Under the pieces are notes generated by a model, which worked only from the letters and a program-made list of their open reading frames with translations, was not told the origin of the DNA and searched no databases. Of a stretch of 64,000 nucleotides of DNA, positions 11,401 to 22,592 are shown in pieces (position 1 is the stretch's first letter; each line of letters begins with the position of its first letter). Source of the stretch: Yponomeuta sedellus (taxonomy: Eukaryota > Arthropoda > Insecta > Lepidoptera > Yponomeutidae); the NCBI GenBank assembly GCA_934045075.1, contig OW203731.1:13897062-13961061 (forward strand), given 5' to 3'. The position numbers were made by a program, and so were the translations under genes.

Positions 11401-14400
11401 CCTGCGGGCACACTTGCTTCAATATAAAAAGGAATAGATTGCCAATTTGATGTAATGATTCAATGAATGATGTTAATGTTCGAACAATTATGACTAATGA
11501 GGAAGGCGATGTTCTACAATTGGCTATACGGAAAAATAAGGAAAGTAAACAACAAGCTTACCGAAGTTTTTTCTCCAAAATGCTGCAAATGTGATCAGGC
11601 AAGAATGAAGCGTTGTGCAGACAGGCAGCATGCGAATAAATAAAAAAAAACAGTCAACATTTAAAAGATCAATCAAGCACAACTTATAAAACTTCGTTAT
11701 ACATTGGCAGAAAAAAACGAAAACAGTTCTTATCTGCCACAGACCTATGTCTGTGGGCTGTGTCAGTGACTATTCACTGCTGCGAAGTTTTGATGCAGCT
11801 ACGAAAGAGAATTGATTAAAATCATAAAGAAGGAGTAAGATAAGCTTATAACAGTTATTATAACATAGTAGTAGGAAGTAAGATTAGTATATAATAGATA
11901 ACGCAGGTACAATTCTCGCAAGGAAGCTCGTTAGATACTTCCTCCAAGTTGACTGTAACTGATTACATGTATCATAGAAGGCTAATTATTATCTGTAAGC
12001 ATGCAACATTTAAATTTATCCACCTACATACACTAAAAATTTAAAAAAACATTTTCAAGAGTACAAGAAGTCTTAGGCATGCAAAGAAATGTATTTATGG
12101 AAATCTATTACAACACGAAATATGTAGGCCTTATTAAGAACTTATTGAGTTGAAACGCTTTAGCGGCGTGATAAGACAGCCGAATCTCGTTCGCGGCGAG
12201 GTCATTTTTTAGTGCCTTTCAGCCGACGGACACCCGAACATCGAAGAAGGCAGCCTTGCCTAAAGGTAGCTTCCCGATTCGTGTCGGCGCATAATGTAAT
12301 TTTTGCAAAATGTTGTGTTTCGTGAGATGATACTTTCGCAACTGCCAGCAGTCGTAACCCAACGGCCCCGGTTGACGGGGTCGTAGCACACCGCTATGCT
12401 GGGATTTGTTTTCAGTATTTTCTGTATTGCGACACCCCGGTCGATACATGATCTAGTCCAAGCAGCTTACCATCCCACTAATAATATAACCTGCTCAGTC
12501 CTGACCTTGACAATAACAATGGTAAGCCAATCCTATTTTAAATGTTAGGACAGAAGATTTACACCTTGAATTTAGGATACCACTAGCCGTTAGCTCGCTA
12601 AGCAAGCGTCGCCGGCGAGGTGCAAGCTTGCCGTATGCGCGCTGGCTGAAGAATTCAAGCTTGCTAATTGTAAACAAACACTTCTAGGATTAGGAAAAGC
12701 TGGCGCCATGCACTCGGAGCGCTGGAAGTATGCGGTCCGGTTGTTTGAAGGGCGCTGGTTGCTAGTTCGGCTTTGCGCTAGTGGCAGGCGCGCTGACGGT
12801 CTGCCGGTGGTCAGACAGTCAGCGACATTGTATAACATACTACACTATTTAATGATCAAATTGAAATATGCTAGGTAGGAGCCGGTTAACGGTGTCGCTT
12901 AAATGTGCGACCTTTAATGTGAAACTTGGTATGTTGAGATATTTGGATTGTTTGTCGCGCATACGGCTCAACGGATCTAACAAGTGGTACCATATACAAA
13001 TGTGATCCTACAACACAATCGGGACAGTCAATACACTTGTGTTGTGAACAGAATTCCAAACTAGATTAGAAAAAAAAAATATGCTCTCGGAAACCTGCCA
13101 GCAGCGATTGTTTATTCTTAAATCTACAACTATCTAATTTTAAAGGACTCCATGCAGTATCACCAGCACTCAACCATTCTATCAATGGCGTTATGGTGAT
13201 CTTTAGTACACATTTTTCCATTGGTAACACTAGTTAGTGTACATTATGAAATCACAACTTGTTGAATTAAGAACAAACTCTTGATATCTCAACATTATGC
13301 CAGAGGCCTAACTGACTGGGCTAAACATAAATCAGCCTCGTCAGCGTCAAGCCGTGGGGCTCCTTAGCATCCCCTTTGCTTAGCGTCATATCTCTTCTAT
13401 CCCCGTCATCACAAGCGCGTTCGCTTTCCGACCCACTCCATTGACTCGAAGTGGTCTTTAGCCATTATTTCGTTTCATCTTTTTCTGCGGTACGCTCTTG
13501 AAAGAGAGGTCGTGGTCATCACGAAGACGTTTTATTGTGGGGCTGATGTTGCGTGCCTCATGATGACGTTATAAAATACAAGTATAAAAAGGGTTTACTG
13601 ACCTGGAGCTGAGCAGTATCTCGGCCTCGTCTGGCGTCATGCTGTCGGGCTGCTTGGCCTCGTCCCCCTCCCACCGCCCCTCCTCGCCCCCGCGCTCGCC
13701 CTCCGAGACGCTCCATTGGCTCGTGGTGGACTTGTCCAGTACTTCCACAGAGCCTTGGCTCGCCTCGCTCACGACAACACCAGAGTCCTGAAAGAGGAAG
13801 GGGAAAGGTTCCTTTATTATGTGATGCTTCTAAATTATAATTACACTATTTAGTAGTATTCCTTGGATTGGCCGTGTTTGTTTAGTAGTTGACTTGGCTT
13901 GGACATCACCGACCTTTTTTATGGTGATACCGCCAAGTTATTAGCAGCGTTTATGACATCGCCAATCCCACTCGATCGTACATGCAATTTTTTATGATCC
14001 CAAAAATATACAAAATATAAGACCTTCATTTGACAAATACGGACTTTATCGTCAAGGTCTATCATAGCTAGATAAGGAAATCGCGAACGTGAAAAAATAC
14101 CCGAACTGCATCCACTTATACAAACCAAAATACGGGGGTTCCCAGTGGGCCGCGAATGGGACTCATGGGAGTTGGTAATCAAGCGTTAGTGCCATAAATA
14201 TTTGTGTTCATCTTTAGATTCAACACTGATCTGAAAAGTACTAAAGGTGACTTGGCTTGAACAACACTGGTTTGTTCCATATAGTCAAATAGCAGCGCAA
14301 ATTCTGCGAACTTGTGGGTCAGCCCGCGGTAATCGGCGGGAGTTTAGCTAGTGCACTTGCCTGCTGCAGCACGGAGAGCGTGTCCGGGTCGGAGCGGGCG

Positions 14401-17400
14401 CGCTCAGCGTCGCGGATGTCCTGCGTGAGGGGCTCCTCGCGGAACTCGGCGGGGCGCAGGCGAGCGACCACCTCGGGCGAGGGCTCGTTGAAGCCGCCTT
14501 CGTCGGAGACGCTGGACGCGCGGGATCCCTCCTCCGGCTCTGACGACTTGCGACCTCCGCCCACTGGAAATGAAAGAACGGATAAGACTTAAAAGCCACC
14601 TGAAGACCAGTGCAGAGCGTGCCTCACACATAAACTGAACGCCTAGTATTCTAAAGCTCAAATAATTATGCATCATCTTTAATGAATAAAATTACTTATT
14701 TATGTAAAGTAAGCTATTATATAAGCTTATTGGGCGACCGAAATGTTATATCCCTAGCATGTAGCCTATTCGGAAAGGTTATCATTTAATATAAGGGCTG
14801 AATTTCCCATTACCACGACATAATCTAACCTTACATTACACTGCAGTGTCACACAGTGATTCTTTCGGATGATTAGTATTTTAGGCAAGAGGAGTAATTT
14901 TCTACTCATACCTATGGCTTGATAAAGCGTAAGCATTAAAGAGAAGCGCAAAATCAATGTGTATGGGGCATTGTACCGGTTATCAAAGCCTTACAATATA
15001 GCGACATAGTAAAGGAGATATAAAACCAAGAACGTTTCTTTGCAGAAAACACGATGGAAGCTGACTAACATGACATGAAAGTAGTATGCTACCGGTAACA
15101 TAAATAGCACTGCAGTTGCGCCAAGATAGAGGTGGTGTTCTTTCCGGCAGGTGTGTCTAGTGTCACTAATTTAGTGAAACAAATATTATGCATTTTATTT
15201 GCATTTGCTAATCTAAAATCTTAAAAACCACATAAACAAGCCAGACATTTAAAGGCGCCTTTTGTAAAACAATAATTACAATAAAAATCTCATAAGACAA
15301 CCAAACAAAGGAATGGAAAAAGCAAAATAATAATAATATCAACGCCGGTTCCCTAAACCCATTAGCATAGCCATGAGAGGGGAAACGGAACGAACTCGGA
15401 CAGAATTAGGCTAATGAGACTATTTATAACATCTACCGTAGCCCACAGGTGTTTGCTTTATCACAGATTAAAAAAGCGCGGATGGCTTTGGACACTTTGT
15501 AACGTTGTAAACCTTACTGCACCAGCTTTTTATATTTGTTCCATTCCGTCCTATCACCTTTAAATAAAAATTGAAAATGACTACACCCATTCTACATTTT
15601 TTTGGATTTACGCTTGCTACCTTTTGACGAAACACTATTATTGCCGGGATTCGAACCCGCAACCTCTGGCTATCCGTGCCAGCGCTCTAACAATTGAGAG
15701 GTAGAGGTTGCGAGTTTGAATCCCGGCATGGGTGAAATTTTTAGCCTCTAAATAGGTTTTTAAATTTGTTCCTTAGCACGGGTTAGTGCATTAAAATAAA
15801 AATAGTATAACTATTTTTATCATCAGTTTTTATAACTACAGATTTAAAATAAACAGTGTTTTTGAAGTCTATAACAAACTGTATAATACAGTTTATTATT
15901 ATTAATCGCAAGAAACCTCGCAACTCTAGTAAGTAGAGTGACCACCCTAACGCTGTATTATCTGGCTCCGCTACCATCTCCGCTGGCTTAAATGTTTATA
16001 AAGCACATAAGGTCTGTCGGGATCGTGGCAAGTGGCAAACCCTGGTTTTTGCCTAGCCATTTAAGTAATGGAATGTAGGCTTGCCAAATAACTATCCTCT
16101 CAGCTTAGCCGGCTTTCATCCTGGATATGAAACCACGCGATATCTCGCACGTGCTGTATCGATGCCTCAATAAATTAAGAATAACGGTACACAGTATCGC
16201 GAAATCCTTGGATGTACCATTTCCGCAAAAAGCGGTTGGCCTCCTTGAGCCACGAGCCCTTATGCGAGCACCTTTCCCACCATATGGGTAATCATTGCGA
16301 AACCTCTGTACATAATTAATTTGTGATTTCACATAACGCTTGGAAGGGGTAAGGGAACTTCACACACTGGAGTCTATAAGCAGAACACATTTATCAAAAA
16401 AATAGAGTTGAGTGTCTAATTCGTTATTCGACTAAGCGCTCATTTATCATTACTAATCGACCGCAAAATTTTCAAGTTATTCTAGGTAAACGAGAAATGG
16501 ATTATTACTGCCTGTGACATTGAAATGCACAATTTAGCAGTCATAAAAGTGTTATTGCTCCGTAGTTTTTTATTGCCAAAGAAACATTCTTTTGTAAGCG
16601 GGTACACACATTAGGACTAGTAAATTAAATTTATATTGGATATGGAGTGAAAGTATATCTTTTCGGGTTTCATTATCAAACAGAACAACAATTGACTTAG
16701 TAACAGTAATTTTTGAACTAATGCCTAATAAATAATTCGCAGTCGGCTAATAATAATAACATCTAATAACACTAAAGCAACTCCTCAGAAGGGGCAATAA
16801 CATTACGCTACAAACATCGTGCTAGCAGAGTCCGTGTGCACTTTACTAATTAAATGTCATCTAAACGCAGCTGGCTCTGCTCCAGTTATTAGCAAAGCTG
16901 CAATAAAACAAATTGATGCTAAATAGATAAGGATAAGAATTTTAATTAAATAAAACACTTGAATTGTGCTAATAAATTAAAAGCTATAATGTAATTAAAA
17001 GAATCCATTATTATTTTAATTAGATTAGTTTTTGTTAAAACCATACTATCATTCAATTCCCAAAAGTTGAATAAGAATAGTTTTTTGTTGGCAGCAACAT
17101 GATTTGGGGCTCAGAGTATCAAGTCCATATTAGGGCGACGACCTTCCGAAATAGGCAATGGGTGAACAATTAATCTGTGGTTTTCGAGTGGATCTTCCCA
17201 CGCTGTGCTTTATAAAAACGCCATAATGGCGTGCTTTGCGAAGCGATATGAATTGTCGGCATCGGATTTCGCTGTCCGAAGGCCTTTAGCCATGTGTGAA
17301 CGATCGATGACGTCATTTTAGAACAAAAAGATAATTTGTTAATTAATTCATTTGTGTAATTGTATCGGACTCTTTGGACAATTTTATTGGTAATTTGAAG

Positions 17401-20400
17401 TAGATCCAAGAAGGAATTGCGACTTCTGACGACATTGAAAGAAATTCATTTACTGTCACCATTGCTCGAGGGCATGAAACCTATTAAACAAAACGATAGT
17501 GTCAAAGTTCTAAAAAAACTAAGCCATTAGTCAATTCACTGCTAACGATATCACGACTGCAACTTTCATTCATGATTACATTACTATAGAGGATGTAACA
17601 AATTAAGATTAGACATTTAAGGCATGAAACCTATTAAACAAAACGATAGTGTCAAAGTTCTAAAAAAACTAAGCCATTAGTCAATTCACTGCTAACGATA
17701 TCACGACTGCAACTTTCATTCATGATTACATTACTATATAGGATGTAACAAATTAAGATTAGACATTTAAACAACAACTTTTATAATGAGAGCCTGCAAG
17801 CACGAATACATTTACGAGCTGTTTCATGCTAAGATTCGATACTACCTATTGTAACAAAAGTTTTTTTTTCATTAAATTTATTCATTTTCAAATATCTTTA
17901 TTTCTTGATAAATGCACCTAAAAGTTTAGACAATGCAAAAAGAATGAAGGTTTGAGATTAAAGTTACAAAAGTACACTCGAAAATTACTCAAAAACCCCA
18001 AAGTCATAAAATCGTATTACTCATTTCTGTAATGTAATTTAATTTTTTCTTGCCACGGAGGCACAATAATTTGTTAGAAGATTTTACTGTTTCATTTTAC
18101 TTCCTAGTTGATGTTCATCTTTCCCATTACTGTGTTATTTTTTATGTGTGTGCATTTGTGGCAATTTAAATAAATGTTTTCTTTCTTTCTTATAACCATT
18201 CTGTCACACTTGTAGATAGCTAGTTACTATTCATCAAAACTCAGCCAAATGTTTAATAAGGGATAAATATGAAATCGATAACAACGTTTTGAAGATTCTT
18301 TAATCTTCATTTTCATCTCGATAAATGACGATATTTATCGATTTTGTTTGTTACATACATTTTTATAGCTACTAGAATATTTCAACGTTTAGTTCCAAAC
18401 TGTAATAACAAATCAAAGTGGTCCGAAGTTACATATCATTGATTAAAGGTTATTTATTCTTTACGTTAAACATTTCATAGGATTCAAGCAAATAATTAAT
18501 TTTGCCGGTGGTGATAATAAGACGTTCGGACCAACATCATCATTATAATTAGTCGGTGTCAGACAACTGCTGGACTCATATCTTCCACTCCTCACTCCAC
18601 CTGGTCACAGGGCGTCCTACGCTACGTTTGCCGATTCGCGGTCTCAGCTTTAGGACCAGTCTACCCTAACAGTTATTGGACCTGCGGCAGATGTGACCGG
18701 CTAGGACCATATATAGTATTTATAATATTTTTTTGTGATGATATTGTTTATGATTAAGTGAAATAACTTTTGGAACCAAACAAATTTCTCACTTTCTGTT
18801 AAATATGTAGTGCCATCGGGTTCTGTATCTCGGTCAGAATTCAACCTTAAAAATTTGCGAGAGTAACGAATACACCCTGTATTTTCGCAAGCGGCGCTTA
18901 CATGAACCACGCAAACCGGACGCGTTGTACTCATCAGTGGATATTTACGAGCGCATCGATATTGAAAATCGTCTTTACTCAATGAGGCGGGTTTCCAACG
19001 CGTAAAAGGCATCGTTCAATGCTGCTTAAAGTTTCACCACGACGCAAAAACAACGATGTACACAATCTAGACATCGATAACCAACGAGCGTTGAAATCGT
19101 TGTGATAATGTAAGCGGGTTAATGTGTTGCAATGAGAGCGCGGATTAATTCATCTGGTAGGTGTGAATTAATAGCACGTAAAGCATGCGGTTAGGCGAAG
19201 CGCTCACTTGGCGATTGGACTAACCGAGGCAGCAGCCGCAAAGGCGCATGTTGGGGTAATGCATGCGGGAGCGCCGCGCCACCGTGTCAGCGCCATACCC
19301 GCGCCCGCGCTGCCATCGCCGGCCCTCCGCGCAAGACCCAGCGACGCTCACGCGAACGTGGAATTCGACTTCCCGACGTATCTTGCTTACGTTCGATAAG
19401 AAAGTCCAACAAAACGCGGGCAGAGTCCAAGATAGTAAGCACTTTTAAATTGATAGTGACAGACAATGGCACGTGGAAGATGTGAAAACTAGATAGATAA
19501 CGATTCACCGAGCATGGACTATAAAACTATAATAAAACTTTAACGACCAGCAAATAGCTGGGATCCGCGCGGAGCCGCTTGTAAACAAACAAACGACGCC
19601 GCACCAGCTAGTTGGCATCGCACCTAGACGGACCGTCGAAAATGCAACAACAAATCGTCTCCCGGCATGACACAAAATGTATACAGCCGGAAAACGGGGG
19701 TCATACGAATTTAGAGTCAGTGTGAAACAGTTGTAATAAAATCGCACAGTAAAACCGGCCAAGTAAAAACGAAAGGAAGGGAAAGTCTCGGCATTATTTT
19801 ATGTTTGCAAGAATTTACGGGCGTCACATCGTGATGAAGGAGTTTAATTCTAGTAACTATCAACTTTGTTTAAACAGTGTAAATGAGGCATCGCATAAGG
19901 AGGAATTCATTGATTCTCACAGTATTATTGCAGGAGATACATATTTTATCGCGAACTGTGGGTCGACCGAGACGCTGCTCAATGACTGTGTTATTTAGAA
20001 GGCCGACGGAGGACGCTGCGGGGCACGCGCGAGAGGAACAGAGACGGGGAGTCTTGCGAATATACGACGGTTGAATTGATAAACAAGCTACTTCAAAACG
20101 CTAACATCTAAATGTACACTGTAACACTGTACACTCTCCAAGAATGAACAAGAAGGACTCGTTATTACCTAAATATACAAAAAAAAAGATATAAAAAAAT
20201 GCAGACTTATGCAAAGAACGCCACAGGAAATGAGATCCAGAGTCAGTGAGAGATGCTCGGGGCGCTAAGACATGACAGAGATGAAACAAAACACGACAGT
20301 TCACTGTGCACAGATGAGTTCACTACAGTTCATAACAAGATAATGCGGAACAATGAGACGAAGTAGAGGGAGCGATTGTCCCAATTAAAAGTGTGAAGAT

Positions 20401-22565
20401 GTGTAGGGAGCGCGCCAGGCGACGTCGCTCGGGTTACTGGCGTCGCGGCGGCGGCCGCGGAGGCGGCGCCGGAGCATCTAAATCGGGATCGACGCACAAC
20501 GACTCAAATACCTTGACTTCCTCAATATTACATTGAACCCGTCGACCACGAGACCGCTCAACAAGCGTACGTCAATCGATCGAACGCCCACAAAGCGCAT
20601 CTTCCGATACATTAATTGACGAAACATCAACATTATCCGAGATAAACATGCAAAGCAAATTTCTATATTCAGATAAGGAAACACCTAAAGAAATTTGTCT
20701 TAGTATCGTTAAATTTGCGAGCAGCCTTCCCTAATTTAACAATTTAGCATTGTTAGCAAATTTCACACCGAAATAATGTTTTGTTTAGTCTATTACGTGA
20801 GTAAAATTTTAAGATACCACAAATTTCGAATGACCCGCATACGTCCATTCGTCCAAAGATAAAAACCACGATAAAACATTTAAACAAACAGATAACATAA
20901 ACTTTAGATGGCGACGCATGCAAAATAACTGTCAACCTAAATAAAGTTTGAGAAAGTAAAGTACATACCACAAGGAGACGCGTCGAGCGTCGGAGATTCC
21001 GAAGTCCCCCGATGCACAGGAGAAGCGAGTGGAGAAGTCAGAGGAGACCGCGCAGGGTCCTCCAGGAGAGCAGGCGTTACCGGCGACTCCGGCGTCGACG
21101 ACCGACGCTTACTCCTTTCCTCCCATTCTCCCGAATATTCCACAGTTTCATAATCATCACTCAAGTTTGACGCCCCAACCGCGGGCGTATCGCCCACACA
21201 CGATTCTGAGCTCTCCGATTTCTCTCTTTCAATCGGTTTCTCTATTTCATCGTTTGCTATAAGCGGCGGTGGAGATTTCGGCGATTTTATACCGGGCGAT
21301 GTGGGACTCTGGTTCGAGGTAATGCTTTGAGATCTAGCCTGAGGTACGGGCGGCACGACAGCCGGCTGAGGACTCATCGATGGTAAATGTTCGTCTGGCA
21401 AAGGAGACGCTAGAGATGAACGGTCCGATGCAAAAGAATCTCTCTTGTGTTCGTCTCTTGGAATAGAAGACGATCGTGGCGACGTTGCAGGCGGTGAAAC
21501 GGGGCCCTCAACTCTGGGTGCAACGCCGGACAGATTTGAACTTGCTATGGTTGGTATAGAAGAAACACTTTCACTATGTTTAGAAGGTGATTTGATAACA
21601 TGATCACTTTTTCCATGTGATCCCGATATATCTCTTTGTACAGTCTTTTGTATAGCCTCTTCTTTTTCTTTATGTGGGGATACTAGAGATCTGGTGGCAG
21701 TGGTAGGTGGTTCGAAATTTGTGGGTGAAATTACCCTGTCTCTTTTACTTGGCGAGACTACTGGTTCACTTTTGATGGCAGATGAAATGAAATTATTTGT
21801 TCTAGCTGGGACAGCAGTAACTGTTTTGTTAGGACTAGGAGATTTCGCACTAGGAACACCTCGAGTGAGCAACGAGGAGGGAAGGTTAGTTGGGCGCTCC
21901 GCCACGGCGTCCCCAGCTGATGGGGATAGAGGCGGGGAGTACACTCGCGAGGGCACTGCATTCCTTTCACCGGCTTCAGGCGACTTCGCTTCTGGATAAC
22001 CACTAGGATACTTGGAATCGAACCTCGCTTCATGCTCGTGTCGCGGTGGGCGCGGTTTGCTGAAGTGAGCGGTCCAATTCCTCTGTTTCTCGATGAGCTC
22101 CTTGTTGAAGCGGCGGTCGGGCTTCTCGGGTTTGGGCAAGACACTGGGCTTAACGGGTTTAGGCGGGGGCTGCGCCGCGCCGTTCGCGAGCCGGTCGCCG
22201 TTATGCGCGTTTGCGGCGGCGGCGAGCGCCGGCGGGGTGGTGATGCGCCGCGGCGGACTCACCGAGCCCGCTGAGCTAGACCGCGACCGTGATGGCGCGC
22301 CGCCCGGGAACACGCCTCGCGTGCCCGCGAAGCTGGCCGCCGCCGACGGCGACTTCTCGATCCTCACGAAGCCGCGGTTCTCTTCGCCGAGCTTCTCGAA
22401 CAGCGCGCGCGCCGTGTTGAACCGGGACAGGTGGCTCTCGGTCCGCACCACGGTCACGTCCGCGCCGCGCATCTCCTCCTCCTCCCTCGAAGGCATGCCT
22501 TGGAATATGTTGGCAATTTTGGAAACTTTATTACCGCCGTGTGTCCTCTTTTTACACTCCTCCAT
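5329..22565 (-). CDS. Spn: Spinophilin/neurabin, PP1-targeting scaffold (3'-incomplete)
   Basis: Nine exons (20969-22565, 14361-14563, 13603-13787, 10184-10315, 8716-8935, 8271-8359, 7059-7237, 6307-6443, 5329-5480) join in one frame to give about 964 residues, with no stop. The N-terminus ([16 protein letters not shown]) matches the F-actin-binding part of neurabins. A long Pro/Ser-rich disordered region follows. KVKF near residue 806 is the RVxF docking motif for protein phosphatase 1, followed by the conserved segment [21 protein letters not shown] complete PDZ domain spans about 848-935 with ligand loop GLGLSIIG. These features and their order are those of animal spinophilin, which brings PP1 to actin and to receptors at synapses and junctions. 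The start is MEECKK: an AG acceptor lies 27 nt upstream, so the 5'UTR is split. The C-terminal coiled coil is not in the window. Confidence 0.93.
6307..6443 (-). CDS. Spn: Spn exon 8 (PDZ core)
   Basis: The acceptor is CCACAACAG and the donor CTG|GTGAGC. The exon is 137 nt, phase 1 in and phase 0 out. It encodes [20 protein letters not shown], then [10 protein letters not shown] and [13 protein letters not shown], the strands and helix of a class I-like PDZ fold. Confidence 0.95.
7059..7237 (-). CDS. Spn: Spn exon 7 (PP1-binding helix, start of PDZ)
   Basis: The acceptor is CCTTTTCCAG and the donor ATTG|GTGAGT. The exon is 179 nt. It encodes [19 protein letters not shown], then the segment ending [20 protein letters not shown] and [11 protein letters not shown]. 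This is the most conserved part of spinophilins. It wraps around PP1 and leads into the PDZ carboxylate-binding loop. Confidence 0.95.
8271..8359 (-). CDS. Spn: Spn exon 6 carrying the PP1-docking motif
   Basis: The acceptor is TTCTGCAG and the donor TTCAG|GTAAGC. The exon is 89 nt. It encodes [20 protein letters not shown] then [13 protein letters not shown] is the RVxF-type motif that occupies the hydrophobic groove of the PP1 catalytic subunit. The acidic run before it is typical of the family. Confidence 0.93.
8490..8657 (-). pseudogene. Frameshifted tandem copy of Spn exon 5
   Basis: The minus strand repeats the exon 5 core: [19 protein letters not shown] against [19 protein letters not shown] in the parent. 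After that, a one-base deletion (GGTGAGAGAAC against GGCGAAGAGAAC) shifts the frame. The duplicated block also includes the downstream intron start (GTGTCTTTTATTGTGGAGTA against GTATGTATTTTACTATGGAGTA), so the parent donor GTATGT has become GTGTCT. The unit is about 190 bp, and the copy lacks the exon's 5' third and its acceptor. It is a dead exon relic. Confidence 0.85.
8716..8935 (-). CDS. Spn: Spn exon 5
   Basis: The acceptor is CACCCCCACAG and the donor ACAGAG|GTATGT. The exon is 220 nt, phase 2 in and phase 0 out. It carries [10 protein letters not shown], a Pro-rich run and [20 protein letters not shown], ending HFYTE. The 3' two thirds of this exon is duplicated in the next intron. Confidence 0.9.
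8936..10183. other. Spn intron with MITE insertion
   Basis: Apart from the TIR element starting at 9366, this is AT-rich intronic DNA. Short fragments of the dispersed repeats containing CCACTTCTGGACATAG (about 9197) and CGACAGGCACGGGTCTCTT (about 10066) are present. Confidence 0.5.
9366..9985. mobile_element. TIR-bearing MITE, family X copy 1
   Basis: It starts TTTTTAATACAGTTGCTC and has the inverted end GCAACAGTATTAAAA near 9863. Homology to the second copy continues past this to about 9985. The interior includes GGATGTGGGCTATTAC and a TTTCATTTCATCTAATTAAAT region. A near-parallel copy lies at 58136-58680 and a partial reversed copy at 34745-34965. There is no coding capacity. Confidence 0.75.
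10184..10315 (-). CDS. Spn: Spn exon 4
   Basis: The acceptor is GATCGGCAG and the donor AGAG|GTAATC. The exon is 132 nt, phase 2 in and out. It encodes [18 protein letters not shown] followed by an Ala/Pro stretch and the motif [11 protein letters not shown]. The [14 protein letters not shown] helix just before the PP1 region is a recognisable neurabin-family feature. Confidence 0.9.
10891..11094. repeat. Diverged direct duplication
   Basis: A segment of about 70 bp (CTTATTCAACGGGTGTATTATGTGGTC...) at 10891-10960 recurs at 11026-11094 with a few substitutions, at a spacing of about 135 bp. Confidence 0.75.
13330..13508 (-). pseudogene. Degenerate duplicate of Spn exon 3
   Basis: Compared with the exon at 13603-13787, the minus strand repeats recognisable blocks in the same order: GTCAATGGAGTG for GCCAATGGAGCG, CGGAAAGCGAACGCG for CGGAGGGCGAGCGCG, and GACGCTGACGAGGCTGAT for GACGCCAGACGAGGCCGAGAT. 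Several indels and stops break the frame and the middle is scrambled. It is intronic and not expected to be spliced in. Confidence 0.72.
13603..13787 (-). CDS. Spn: Spn exon 3 (acidic linker)
   Basis: The acceptor is CCTCTTTCAG and the donor CCAG|GTCAGT. The exon is 185 nt, phase 0 in and phase 2 out. It begins [11 protein letters not shown] and ends [12 protein letters not shown]. It is highly acidic and likely disordered. A decayed copy of this exon lies about 100 bp further along the same strand. Confidence 0.9.
14361..14563 (-). CDS. Spn: Spn exon 2 (acidic linker), GC donor
   Basis: The acceptor CATTTCCAG lies just above 14563. The exon (203 nt) turns phase 1 into phase 0 and encodes a Glu/Ser-rich linker ending SVLQQ. 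The donor is CAG|GCAAGT, a GC-AG intron with an otherwise perfect consensus. The nearest GT would break the frame into the next exon. Confidence 0.9.
15636..15780. mobile_element. SINE A composite fragment
   Basis: The left half is the tRNA head on the minus strand (CGGGATTCGAACCCGCAACC). The right half is the same head plus tail on the plus strand (GTTTGAATCCCGGCATGGG then the CCTCTAAATAGGTTTTTAAA tail). Two partial copies are joined head to head. Confidence 0.75.
17471..17770. repeat. Exact-period tandem duplication, 2 x 150 bp
   Basis: Units at 17471-17620 and 17621-17770 begin GGCATGAAACCTATTAAAC. They differ at about one position (TATAGAGG against TATATAGG). This is a recent unequal exchange or slippage in a Spn intron. 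Confidence 0.92.
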
Positions 22566-22592
22566 ACTAGCCGGGCAGACCGGTTTTAAAAT
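20969..22592 (-). CDS. Spn: Spn exon with start codon (N-terminal region)
   Basis: The acceptor TGTCTGTTTTGCAG ends at 22593 and the ATG is at 22565-22563. The donor is G|GTATGT at 20968 and the exon ends in phase 1. The coding part gives 532 codons. Residues 1-110 are charged, with a conserved actin-binding-like segment. The rest is rich in SPP/SPS motifs, likely disordered and full of potential proline-directed phosphorylation sites. A short upstream frame preceding the ATG is closed by a stop. Confidence 0.92.

Larger units (their letters stand above)
10316..13602. other. Spn intron, mostly non-coding
   Basis: It contains a direct duplication at 10891-11094, AT-rich DNA, and two moderately GC-rich patches at 12180-12440 and 12590-12835. 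No exon with matching phase was found. The patch at 12590-12835 could be an internal promoter or an old repeat. The exon 3 relic occupies 13330-13508. Confidence 0.45.
14564..20968. other. Large first coding intron of Spn
   Basis: About 6.4 kb with no supported exon. It contains SINE fragments at 15636-15780, dispersed-repeat fragments near 16005 and 18530-18690, a tandem duplication at 17471-17770, and GC-rich patches at 19200-19400 and 20400-20480. The latter two could be internal regulatory or alternative-start regions. Confidence 0.5.

Noticed and set aside
19200..19400. GC-rich open frames on both strands
   Set aside because: No splice sites in a useful phase and no recognisable motif. 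It may be regulatory DNA.
20400..20480. GC-rich block in Spn intron that could encode a Pro-rich exon ([13 protein letters not shown])
   Set aside because: On the minus strand an AG and a GTAACC flank about 40 nt, but its length would change the phase from 1 to 2 and break the join to exon 2. It was left as a GC-rich patch.
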